Shown here piece after piece: positions 1 to 8,704 of a DNA stretch of 64,000 nucleotides. The first letter of the stretch is position 1; each line of letters starts with the position of its first letter. The notes under the pieces are model-generated. The model was not told the origin of the DNA. It searched no databases and saw only the letters and a program-made list of their open reading frames with translations. This DNA is from Phylloscopus collybita. Lineage: Eukaryota; Chordata; Aves; Passeriformes; Phylloscopidae. A program made the position numbers and the translations under genes. The DNA lies in contig JAJNNQ010000078.1 in NCBI GenBank assembly GCA_027886175.1, forward strand, positions 3,162,001-3,226,000. Reading direction: 5' to 3'.

Positions 1-590
1 AAGAATGGGGCCAGCAGAACAGCTCCTTTGAAAAGGCCTTTATTGAAAAACAGCGCTGGGTGGGGGCCCGAGGGGTCGCGCACACGGCCACTGCTCCCAC
101 TGGACGGCGCCGAGGAGGACACGGCAGAGCTGGGGCTCCCGTCCCCACCAGAGTCCCTGGGAAGTCACTTGTAGGGTCGTGGTCCAGGTGTCACACTGGC
201 CCGGTACTGTCCGGTCATGGCGAGGAGTCGGAGGTCTTTAGTTGGCAGCCTGATGTTCACCACTGTTTTCCTCACCTGAAGAAGTCACTTTTAGTCTTTG
301 GTGTTGTAATGGCTCGTTGCCTTTGGGGTCTTTACTCTGAAATATTGTCCCATCGTTCCCTGGTGTCTCCTCATTTGCATGTGTGCCATCTTGGGGAGCA
401 GTGGCAGTGGTTCCCGATGGGAAATGGATACCGGTGTACAATGGAAGGGGATCAATGGAGTGAAATCATCAATAACAGGTAAGTAATTAACGTCCTTTAA
501 CATGAACAGGTGTTGCAGTGTGCCTTTAAGGTTTTCAAGGTCGGCTCCCTTTTGGAGATTCTTCGCCTTCCCCGGGGTAGGTTTTTCCCA
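1..590 (-). mobile_element. LTR fragment, minus orientation, cut by window edge
   Basis: The first 240 bases match the stretch beginning at 40508: both carry 'aaaggcctttatt', which on the minus strand is an AATAAA poly(A) signal, followed by similar blocks ('ctgctcccactgga', 'ggtcatggcgag'). Similarity weakens but continues through about 480 ('ggtaagtaa'). The copy at 40504 begins TGTTAAG, so only about four bases of this LTR are missing to the left. The inner end near 590 is an estimate. No gag or pol is attached, so it is a solo or truncated LTR. Confidence 0.55.
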
Positions 591-599
591 GCCAACCCT

Positions 600-1161
600 G
601 AAGGAATGATTATAATACACTGGGTTTACCAAGCAACCTGAGATTCTGCAGGGGCTGGCCAGCGAAGGAATTGGCCCGGGCAGAGATGGCCCACCCCTCC
701 TCACAGGTGATTTGACCTTTAGGCTGCCCTTTAGCCCTCGGGTCACGCCCTGTCCCTCTCTGGTAGGTAGGCTGTTTTCCCTCCCCCATCCCTGTCCCCC
801 AGGTAAAAACCCAGGACAGGCACATGATCGGGGTTCTGCTTTGGGAAGTTACACTGTCTGGAAGTGCTGCTGCACTGGAATAAAATCTCTGGACAAGACT
901 CCTAAAGCAGATCCATTTCCTTTATCCACTGAAAGTCCAGCCTCTCTGAAGAAGTCACGCTGGACTTCATCTTGCTACATTTATCTCCCTGCTGCTCCTG
1001 GGTCCCAGGCTGCATGAAACAAGCCTAGACTTGTCCGAGGGGTCTGTGCCTGTGTTAGCAGTGCAAGGAGAGGATCCTTTTGGGACAAACCACGAGGCTG
1101 CTCTCCCAGCACAGCAACCACACAGACTCCACAATTCAGCAGTGATTAATTCGCTGTTACA
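600..1161 (+). mobile_element. Solo LTR, same family as ERV3 5' LTR
   Basis: Bases 866-1161 are the reverse complement counterpart of 63704-64000, the LTR of the beta-like provirus at the right end of the window. Shared landmarks are 'ctggaataaaatctctgga' (AATAAA signal), 'cctgctgctcctgggtcccag' split by a few changes, and the 3' end 'ttcgctgttaca', which gives a canonical CA terminus at 1161. No primer binding site follows, so this is a solo LTR. The 5' boundary near 600 is uncertain, because the matching copy leaves the window before its own U3 start. Confidence 0.65.
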
Positions 1162-2079
1162 CTGCCCTGTGCTGGAGCCTGGGGAGCAGCCCAGCTCCCT
1201 CCCGCTGTGCCCAGAGGGCTGCACACACTGCTCACCTTGGCCAGGAGTTCCAGGGCAGCTGGCACAAGAGCAGGAATGCTCAGCCAGGCCTCCAGCCCTG
1301 GGCTGTCCTTGGCCTTTCTCTCCTGCTGTGCAGACTGCACAGGGCCAATGCCCCCAGGCTGTGCTGTGCCCAGCAGGGCTGCGCTTCCCCTGGGCAGCGG
1401 CAGCTGCCAGCTGGGCTCTGAGAGCCCAGGATCACCCGGGGCCACCAAGAGGCACCCAGGGCCGGGCTGCTGCCTCTTGCAGCTCCAAGGGCCTCATTGC
1501 AGCCTCCTCTGCCCCGGCTCAGGCTGCTCCGGGCTCTGCCAGGGCTCTGCTGGGGCTGCTGCCTGGCCAAGGCAGGGCCTGCTCTCCCCTGGCCCTCGCT
1601 GACAGCTCTGCACCAGCTCTGCAGCTTTCCCTGCAGCCTCCTTGAGCTCTCTGCTCCCTCACTTGGGCAAAACTCTCCTCCAGCCAAAGAGATTGAACTT
1701 AGGGATACAAATCCAAGTGGCAGGAACCCCAATGGTCTTGAGTCATAGCTCAAGGCCTGCATGTGCACAGGATATTTGGGCTGCCCCAGCCCTCCTTTGT
1801 TTCTGCCTGCAAATGCCACTGCCCTTTCTGCCTCAAACACAAGTGCCACAGCTGGGAAAACCCAGCCAGTGGGTCATATTCCAAAGGCACTGTGGTCTGG
1901 AGAGGATGGATGAAGAACAGCCTTCCCCACCTGCAAATCGTACCAAAGAAGCCATCAATGTCACTTTCCACCTGTAAGATAAAATGGATAATTCAGAAGG
2001 AAATGTTGAGCTTTCTCACAGGCTGAGAAGGAGGGGAATCCTGGAAATGAGTTGAGACTTCACAAACTTTATTTACAAT
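1162..2079. other. Flank of kinase gene, no gene recognised
   Basis: GC-rich at first (many 'cagctg' and 'ccctggg' words), then AT-richer after about 1950. Several frames are open by composition only. No family resemblance or convincing splice-bounded exon was seen. It lies downstream (3') of the minus-strand kinase gene. Confidence 0.5.
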
Positions 2080-2380
2080 CCTATGCAACAATCCTACTCT
2101 TCAATCCTAGCTACAATCCTACTCTACAGTCCTACCTACAATCCTACTCTACAATCCTAGCTACAATTCTACTCTACCATCCTAGGTAAAATCCTATGCT
2201 ACAATCCTAACTATAATCTTACTCTACCATCATAGCTACAAACCTACTCTATGAACCTAGCTAAAATCCTACTCTACCACCCTAGCTACAATTCTACTCT
2301 ACAATCCTAGCTACAGTCCTGCTCTAAAATCCTACACTACAATCCTATCTACAATCCTACACTACAATCCTCCTTGATGC
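2080..2380. repeat. Minisatellite, alternating 13/12-bp unit
   Basis: About two dozen degenerate copies of 'aatcctactctac' alternating with 'aatcctagctac' make a roughly 25-bp higher-order unit. On the minus strand the unit reads TAGGATTGTAG-like. The repeat runs into the terminal kinase exon: the stop codon context there (GGATTGTAG) is itself a repeat-like unit, so the array probably grew from the end of the coding exon into the 3' UTR. Confidence 0.9.
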
Positions 2381-2502
2381 TGTTTTCTGAGATGCCAGTT
2401 CAACAGTAATTCTTCTATTCCAGTCTCCTCCTTCCACTTGTTCACGGAAAGGATCAGTGGAACCAGGCTGGATGCAGGCTTGGCAGATGTAACAAATGGA
2501 TG
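2362..2502 (-). CDS. PAK3L: PAK-like terminal exon (C-terminal lobe end)
   Basis: The exon follows an acceptor with a long T-rich tract ending in TTTGTGCAG. It has 47 codons including TAG. It starts HPFVTSAKPASSLVPLI, matching the PAK C-terminus (HQFLK-AKPLSSLTPLI), then has a lineage-specific tail of about 28 residues ending GGL. The frame is intact. The stop lies in a minisatellite-like unit. Confidence 0.85.
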   Translation of the reverse strand, partial: HPFVTSAKPASSLVPLILSVNKWKEETGIEELLLNWHLRKQHQGGL

Positions 2503-2932
2503 CTGCACAAAGGAAAAAAAAAAAAACAAAACAAAAAAGCACCATTACTTTCCAAGCTAAGAGCCTCAAAGGCAGGGTAATATTTTTGAAATGAAATGGA
2601 GATTGAGTCAGAGTAGCTCTAAGGAGCAACAGTGGGGCAACAGGGGCACAGCTTGCTGCAAGAGCTGCTAAGTGCCCCAGCCCTGGAAATATTTCAGGTC
2701 TGAGCATCCTGATCTCTTTCAAGATGTCCCTGCTCATGGCAGGGCACTTGGAGCAGATGAGCTTTACAGGTCCCTGTCAGCCCAGCCCAGTCCAGGATTG
2801 CTGAGTGTTTTCCTTTGAACAGCACAGAGAGCAGAGGTGAGGAGGAGGGGGCTCATCTGATGCCTTGCACTCCAGTGGAGGAGGAGCTCATCCCTGGGAC
2901 ACTGTTCCACCTGCAGCCCCCGGGCATTTTAC

Positions 2933-3070
2933 CTGCAGGAGCTCCTGGGCAGACCAGCGCCGCGCCTCGTCTGTCTGCAGGCAGCAGCTCAGGAAGTCAC
3001 GCAGCAAAGGTGAGAGGAGCCTGGGCTGCCACAGCTCTGGGATGCCTTTGGTGGCTATCAGGAGCTGAGC
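2933..3070 (-). CDS. PAK3L: PAK-like exon, kinase C-lobe (subdomains X-XI)
   Basis: Exactly 46 codons, phase 0 at both ends, acceptor TTTTCCTCCAG and donor GTAAAA. It begins AQLLIATKGIPELWQP and ends RRWSAQELLQ, aligning with PAK 'YLIATNGTPELQ...KRGSAKELLQ'. The Arg of the terminal kinase motif is present (DEARRWSA). Intact. Confidence 0.88.
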
Positions 3071-4425
3071 CTGGAGGAAAAGGAAACACCAGTCTCTCCC
3101 CTGCTTCTTTCACTGTGTCTGTAACTGCTCTCCCAGATCCCATTGTTCAAGCTCCACTCTGCAGTGGCAGTTTGTTTCTGCTGTGGCACAGAGACACAGA
3201 TGACTTTCCTGTACCAACCAAAAACCCAAACCCCAATGCAGCCCCAGCTTTCCCAACATCCAGCAGATCTTGCCTTGGCAGCTGATTTCATTGACTGACC
3301 TTGTGAGTGGAAACTACATCAGCAAAAGCACCTTTGCTTCTCTGAGGATTCCCTTGACCAGCTTGACAGGCTATTTGGAAGAGGGACTTTGCTCTACTAA
3401 CTCACTCTACTGTTTCCAAGGATTATGACATGAAAAGCATCTCTGCAGTGCTTGTTGGTCCCTTAAGCCCAGCTGGCATCAAACAAAAGTCATCAAGCTT
3501 TTTGCCTGGTTCTTGAAAACAATGTTAATTGAAAGGAAAGAAAGGAAATCCCTCAGTTATTCCTCAGGTAAGGAAACAAACATTTGGAATCTCATCTTCA
3601 ACACAGACATATAAAGATGCCTGCAGAAATGCATTGGGATGAAAATGCCTGTTTGGGCACACAGGAAATACCTGCAGCTCTGTCTCTCAGCAGACTGGAA
3701 ATTTCAGCCTCCCTTGTGCAGCAAAAGGAAAATTTTGGTACTCAAATCAGAAGAGGGAGAAATTCCATCCCTATGGTAGCCCTCTGCTCATTTGGATACT
3801 CAGGTCAATGCATTCATGGTGTGCCCATCCTAGAAAGTGCCAGGAAACAAAGGGGTATTTTTGGCAGGCTCTGCACATCAGCAGGCTTCAGCTTGGTGAC
3901 ATGGAGAAAGTGCCTTGGCTTAGGAAGGAAATATGGTCCCTGAGTGTTTCAGCAGCACTGCACAAGAAACACAAGAGCCTCTGTGGCCTTCACACCCTCA
4001 TGTCCATGTTCCAGGCAAGTTTCCCTGTGAGAAGAATGAAAGTGCACTTCTTGTCTCCAAACCACAGTTTTAGAAAGTTTGTTGGGTTTGGGTTTCTTTC
4101 CTTCAATTCAGGAAAGATGACACCAATTCTAAGGTGCTTGTTTCCTGTTGGCAGGGCCATCTCCACAGCCAAAAGAGCTGGAATGACTTCTAAGCCAAAG
4201 CAAAATGTTGCCTGAGAATGGAGATTGTTTGCGTGGGGTGAGGCTGGAGTTCCCCCAGTGATGCACCCAAATCTACAGCAGATGCTGATGTGCTGCAGGG
4301 ACATTTTCCAAAAGGGACCGTGGTGGCAGCAGTTCCAGCAGATGGCAATGGGATTTTGTCCAAGGGCACCCAGAAGGTGGGACAGGTGAGAAAGACAGCG
4401 GGACCAGAGAGCATTGGCACCTTAC
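3071..4425. other. PAK3L: Intron of PAK-like gene
   Basis: AT-moderate intronic sequence between the C-lobe exon and the activation-segment exon. No repeat family or additional exon was recognised. Open frames here lack splice context and family motifs. Confidence 0.6.
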
Positions 4426-4620
4426 CGAGACAGGACTTTCACTCTGGTAGGGAACTTCCTGCTCCACCATCTCAATGCCCACAATGCCAAATGACCAAAT
4501 GTCCACTTTGGGGCCATAGGGTTGACCTCTGACCACTTCAGGCGCCATCCACCAAGCAGTCCCGATCACCGAGCTGCGTCTGCTCTGCTCGGGTGAGTTG
4601 AGCAGAGAGGCCAAAATCAG
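4426..4620 (-). pseudogene. PAK3L: PAK-like activation-segment exon with 2-nt deletion
   Basis: Acceptor CTCCCCAG, donor GTAAGG. The 5' part reads [10 protein letters not shown] in one frame. The rest reads [18 protein letters not shown] through '[20 protein letters not shown]' in another. The exon is 195 nt, whereas the phases of its neighbours demand 197 (2 modulo 3), so two bases were lost in a C run near 4590. The DFG aspartate and the APE motif are both present but in different frames, which abolishes the kinase unless it is corrected by RNA-level means or is a sequencing artefact. Confidence 0.85.
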
Positions 4621-4698
4621 CTGGGGAGAAAGCAAAAGACTGGTTTGAGTTGCAGACTGTACATTTAGGAAAGCAAGCAAAGGAATTGCCCAGTGTAA

Positions 4699-4703
4699 GT
4701 TTG
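4699..4703. repeat. Target-site duplication GTTTG, left copy
   Basis: GTTTG immediately precedes the LTR start at 4704 and recurs at 11292-11296 after the other LTR. A 5-bp duplication is the length typical of ERV-L-type integrases. Confidence 0.85.
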
Positions 4704-5173
4704 TGTCTTGGTTTGGAAAGACAGGTATCTGCCAGGGAAACTGAGGTTCCCCTAGGATGGAGAATACCAACCCCTCGCACCCCGACGAATTATAATTTTG
4801 CAATCAAGGGCTTTCAGGCAAAGATGTTGGGAATAGGAATAACAGTTTTTTACTAGGAGGTATTAACAATACAAATGGGATAGGAAACAAAACCACCCAA
4901 CCAAACAAACAAATAAACAAATAAACAATAATTTTAGAAGAAAACCCTGACAAAGTCAGAGTTTCAATCTGACCCTGTGATTCAGGATGTTGAGAAACAG
5001 TCCAAACGTAAACAGTCCAAACACTTCTGGAGTGGCAGACGTGATCCTGTTGGAGCAGAGATGATTCTGCGAAGAAACCGGTTCAGGGACGGCCAGGAGG
5101 GAGACAGGATGGCGAGCACAGGAGACAAAAAAAGCTCTTGCCACACCGCGCGAAGGAAGCGCCGAGCACCCCG

Positions 5174-5261
5174 CTCCTGCAGCAGGGCCGAACCACTCCT
5201 GCAGCAGGGCCGAACCACTCCTGCAGCAGGGCCGAACCACTCCTGCAGCAGGGCCGAACCG
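5174..5261. repeat. Four tandem 22-bp units in ERV1 LTR
   Basis: Four near-perfect copies of 'ctcctgcagcagggccgaac' plus two bases. The same array is at 11024-11111 in the other LTR. Each unit holds a PstI-like palindrome CTGCAG. Tandem repeats in U3 commonly act as enhancers in retroviruses; that role is inferred here. Confidence 0.9.
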
Positions 5262-5325
5262 CCAACCCCCGGCCACCCCCCCCCTCCCCCCCACCCCCCA
5301 CCGCCAGGGCATGAGATGTATAGAA

Positions 5326-5333
5326 ATGCAAAT
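5326..5333. promoter_or_regulatory. Octamer motif ATGCAAAT in ERV1 LTR
   Basis: A perfect octamer, the binding sequence of POU/Oct factors, beside a C-rich tract. It is present in both LTR copies. It would allow germ-cell or lymphoid Oct-factor response; the function is inferred from the motif only. Confidence 0.5.
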
Positions 5334-5440
5334 GCACCGCACAGGCTGGGGAAGGTAACAATGGCCTATCAAGGTGGGTCATCAGGCCTCAAAACAGATG
5401 TAAATAGAATATACAAAACCCGGCTCCACAACCCAGAACA

Positions 5441-5456
5441 TTATCCACCCCTTATT
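5441..5456 (-). promoter_or_regulatory. ERV1 polypurine tract
   Basis: On the minus strand AATAAGGGGTGGATAA directly precedes the TG of the 3' LTR. The same tract stands at the ERV2 3' LTR border (33455-33470). It primes plus-strand DNA synthesis in retroviruses. Confidence 0.8.
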
Positions 5457-5518
5457 CTATTACCATCTGTATCATACCTAAATTAATAAACTCCACTATA
5501 CAGAATGAACCCTCACAC

Positions 5519-8500
5519 TCAGTTCTCACTTAGGATTAGGTTTTCCTGTGGTACACAACTGGTTTTCCCATCTTTCTGCATTACCCACCAAGTGTTACCA
5601 GGTCCTTGAGCAAAAACAATCCCACGGGTGGGTTCACCTTTGCCCAAGGTGGGGTTTACCCAAACAGTCTTTCCTAAGATACCTCTCATATGTACTACAG
5701 GGACTTTGTCTCCATCCACTGTGTGCAAAGGGGTAGACTGGGCAGGACCAGCTCGATTAATAGACCCTCGGGTGTTGACCATCCAGGTGGCCTTTGCTAA
5801 GTTCACTTCCCAATTTCTGAAGGTCCCCCCGCCAAGTGCTTTCAGGGTGGTCTTAAGCAGTCCATTGCACCGTTCAACTTTCCCGGCAGCTGGTGCATGA
5901 TAAGGGATGTGATATATCCATTCAATGCCGTGTTCCTTAGCCCAGGTGTTTATGAGGCTGTTCTTGAAATGAGTCCCGTTGTCCGACTCAATTCTCTCAG
6001 GGGTGCCATGTCTCCACAGGACTTGTTTTTCCAGGCCCAGGATGGTGTTCCGGGCGGTGGCATGAAGCACAGGATAGGTCTCCAGCCACCCAGTGGTGGC
6101 TTCCACCATGGTCAGCACGTAGCGCTTGCCTTGGCGGGTTTGGGGCAGAGTGATGTAATCAATCTGCCAGGCCTCCCCATACTTGTACTTGGACCACCGT
6201 CCACCGTACCAGAGGGGCTTCACCCGCTTGGCCTGCTTGATGGCAGCACACGTCTCACAGTCGTGGATAACCTGTGAAATACTGTTCATGGTTAGATCCA
6301 CCCCTCGGTCTCGTGCCCACTTATAGGTGGCATCTCTGCCCTGATGACCTGAAGCATCATGGGCCCACCGAGCTAGGAACAACTCTCCCTTGTGTTGCCA
6401 ATCCAAGTCTACCTTGGATACCTTTATCCTCGCAGCTTGATCTACTTGCTCGTTGTTCCGGTGCTCCTCATTAGCCCGACTCTTGGGGACATGGGCATCC
6501 ACATGACGGACTTTCACAGGTAGTTTCCCTACCCTGATGGCAATGTCCTTCCACTCATCAGCAGCCCAGATTGGTTTTCCCCTACGCTGCCAGTTGGCTT
6601 TTTTCCACCTTTCCAGCCAGCCCCACAGAGCATTAGCCACCATCCACGAATCAGTGTAGAGGTAGAGCTTCGGCCACTTCTCTCTTTCAGCAATGTCCAG
6701 GGCCAATTGAACAGCTTTGAGTTCAGCAAGCTGGCTTGACCCACCTTCTCCTTCAGTGGCGTGTGCAACTTGTCTTGTGGGGCTCCATACGGCTGCTTTC
6801 CACTTCCGGTTCATCCCTACGATGCGACAGGAACCATCAGTGAAAAGAGCGTAGCATGTTTCTTCTGCTGGCAGTTGGTTGTATGGTGGAGCTTCTTCAG
6901 CCCGGGTTACTTGTTCTTCTTCGTCAGTGAGACTGAAGTTCTCAGCTTCTGGCCAGTTGGTGATTACTTCCAAAATCCCAGGGCGATTCGGGTTACCAAT
7001 ACGGGCGCGCTGAGTGATGAGGGCGATCCATTTGCTCCATGTAGCGTCGGTGGCATGGTGGGTGGAGGGAACCTTTCCTTTAAACATCCACCCCAGCACC
7101 GGTAGTCGGGGTGCCAGGAGGAGTTGTGCTTCAGTGCCAATCACCTCTGAGGCAGCTTGAACTCCTTCGTAGGCGGCCAAGATCTCCTTCTCTGTGGGAG
7201 TGTAGTTGGCTTCAGACCCTCTGTAGCTTCGGCTCCAGAATCCCAGTGGCCGGCCTCGAGTCTCACCTGGCACCTTCTGCCACAGGCTCCAGGACAGACC
7301 ATGGCTCCCGGCTGCAGAGTAGAGCACGTTCTTTACCTCTGGTCCCGTCCTGACTGGGCCAAGGGCTACTGCATGTGCGATTTCCTGCTTGATCTGGGCA
7401 AAGGCGTGTTGCTGTTCAGGGCCCCAGTGGAAATCGTTCTTCTTGCGGGTAACCAGGTAGAGAGGGCTCACAATCTGACTGTACTCAGGGATGTGCATCC
7501 TCCAAAAGCCAATGGCCCCTAGGAAAGCTTGTGTTTCCTTCTTGTTGGTTGGTGGGGACATGGCAGTGATCTTATTGATGACCTCAGTGGGAATCTGACG
7601 CCGTCCATCTTGCCACTTCACTCCCAGGAACTGGATCTCTTGGGCAGGTCCCTTGACTTTGCTCTTCTTGATGGCAAAACCGGCTTCCAGGAGAATTTGG
7701 ATGATCTTCTCTCCTTTCTCAAAGACTTCCATTGCCGTGTTCCCCCACACAATGATGTCATCTATGTACTGTAGATGGTCCGGAGCCTCACCCTTTTCCA
7801 GTGCATCCTGGATCAGTCCATGGCAGATGGTGGGACTGTGCTTCCACCCCTGGGGCAGCCGATTCCAGGTGTACTGCACACCCCTCCAGGTGAAAGCAAA
7901 CTGGGGTCTGCACTCTGCTGCCACAGGAATGGAGAAGAAGGCATTGGCAATGTCAATGGTCGCGTACCACTTTGCTGCCTTGGACTCCAGCTCATACTGC
8001 AACTCCAACATGTCTGGCACAGCAGCACTCAGTGGTGGCGTGACCTCATTCAGACCACGATAATCTACAGTCAGTCTCCATTCCCCACTGGGCTTACGCA
8101 CAGGCCAGATGGGGCTGTTAAAAGGTGAATGAGCCTTACTGACCACCCCTTGGCTCTCCAGTTTACGAATCATCTCATGGATCGGGGTCACAGAGTCTCT
8201 GTCAGTGCGGTATTGCCGACGGTGCACTGTTGCTGTGGCAATTGGTACCTGTTGTTCTTCAACTCTTAGCAGTCCCACAGCAGAAGGGTCATCTGAGAGA
8301 CCAGGCAAGGTATTCAGTTGTTTGATCTCTTCCGTCTCTACAGCAGCTACTCCAAAAGCCCAACGATATCCTTTTGGGTCTTTGAAATATCCATTTCTGA
8401 GATAGTCTATGCCGAGGATGCACGGGGCCTCTGGGCCAGTCACAATGGGGTGTTTCTGCCACCCATTCCCAGTTAAACTCACTTCGGCTTCCACTACAGT

Positions 8501-8701
8501 CAGCTGCTGGGACCCTCCTGTCACCCCAGAAATAGAAATGGGTTCTGTTCCTACATACCCTGATGGCATCAGGGTACATTGGGCACCAGTGTCAACCAAA
8601 GCCGTGTATTTTTGTGGGTCAGATGTGCCAGGCCATCGGATCCACACAGTCCAATAGATCCGATTATCCCTTTCCTCTACCTGGCTAGAGGCAGGGCCCC
8701 T
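5519..8701 (-). CDS. pol: ERV1 pro-pol (protease, RT, RNase H, integrase)
   Basis: Open from the codon after the gag amber (8702-8704) to TGA at 5519, about 1,060 codons with no break. Order: aspartic protease with LVDTGAQCTL; reverse transcriptase with VDYRGLN, IDIANAFFSI, LPQGWKHSP and YIDDIIVWG; connection; RNase H with LFTDGSC, ELKAVQLAL and YTDSWMVANAL; integrase with an HHCC-type N-terminus (CETC), D in QIDYITLP, D in ESDNGTHF and E in GKVERCNG. The frame is that of gag, so it is expressed only if the amber is read through. No dUTPase domain is evident. All catalytic residues are present, so it could encode active enzymes. Confidence 0.93.
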   Translation of the reverse strand, partial: RGPASSQVEERDNRIYWTVWIRWPGTSDPQKYTALVDTGAQCTLMPSGYVGTEPISISGVTGGSQQLTVVEAEVSLTGNGWQKHPIVTGPEAPCILGIDYLRNGYFKDPKGYRWAFGVAAVETEEIKQLNTLPGLSDDPSAVGLLRVEEQQVPIATATVHRRQYRTDRDSVTPIHEMIRKLESQGVVSKAHSPFNSPIWPVRKPSGEWRLTVDYRGLNEVTPPLSAAVPDMLELQYELESKAAKWYATIDIANAFFSIPVAAECRPQFAFTWRGVQYTWNRLPQGWKHSPTICHGLIQDALEKGEAPDHLQYIDDIIVWGNTAMEVFEKGEKIIQILLEAGFAIKKSKVKGPAQEIQFLGVKWQDGRRQIPTEVINKITAMSPPTNKKETQAFLGAIGFWRMHIPEYSQIVSPLYLVTRKKNDFHWGPEQQHAFAQIKQEIAHAVALGPVRTGPEVKNVLYSAAGSHGLSWSLWQKVPGETRGRPLGFWSRSYRGSEANYTPTEKEILAAYEGVQAASEVIGTEAQLLLAPRLPVLGWMFKGKVPSTHHATDATWSKWIALITQRARIGNPNRPGILEVITNWPEAENFSLTDEEEQVTRAEEAPPYNQLPAEETCYALFTDGSCRIVGMNRKWKAAVWSPTRQVAHATEGEGGSSQLAELKAVQLALDIAEREKWPKLYLYTDSWMVANALWGWLERWKKANWQRRGKPIWAADEWKDIAIRVGKLPVKVRHVDAHVPKSRANEEHRNNEQVDQAARIKVSKVDLDWQHKGELFLARWAHDASGHQGRDATYKWARDRGVDLTMNSISQVIHDCETCAAIKQAKRVKPLWYGGRWSKYKYGEAWQIDYITLPQTRQGKRYVLTMVEATTGWLETYPVLHATARNTILGLEKQVLWRHGTPERIESDNGTHFKNSLINTWAKEHGIEWIYHIPYHAPAAGKVERCNGLLKTTLKALGGGTFRNWEVNLAKATWMVNTRGSINRAGPAQSTPLHTVDGDKVPVVHMRGILGKTVWVNPTLGKGEPTRGIVFAQGPGNTWWVMQKDGKTSCVPQENLILSEN

Positions 8702-8704
8702 CTA
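8674..8704 (-). promoter_or_regulatory. gag-pro amber with palindromic repeat
   Basis: On the minus strand the amber codon begins TAGAGG, followed by CCTCTA and then another TAGAGG within 31 bases. The stop codon can therefore pair with CCTCTA, or CCTCTA can pair with the second TAGAGG in a 6-bp stem with a 6-nt loop. Pol continues in frame after the amber. The same arrangement occurs at 30247-30277 in ERV2. This suggests suppression of termination as the route to Gag-Pol. Confidence 0.65.

Larger units (their letters stand above)
4704..5440 (-). repeat. ERV1 3' LTR
   Basis: 737 bp, on the minus strand TG...CA. It matches the 5' LTR throughout except for one A fewer (A7 versus A8) and one C fewer (C9 versus C10). 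It contains four tandem 22-bp units and an octamer motif. Its left end abuts the GTTTG duplication. Confidence 0.95.

Noticed and set aside
1031..1849. Overlapping 130-200 codon ORFs on both strands right of the first LTR
   Set aside because: Compositional; no splice context, family motif or consistent frame.
4956..5486. Several 80-170 codon ORFs in the ERV1 LTR (also 10805-11233)
   Set aside because: They arise from the 22-bp tandem array and GC runs in U3; they are duplicated only because LTRs are duplicated.
5519..8701. Frameshift-based expression of pol in ERV1
   Set aside because: Gag and pol share one frame separated by a single amber, so no frameshift is needed.
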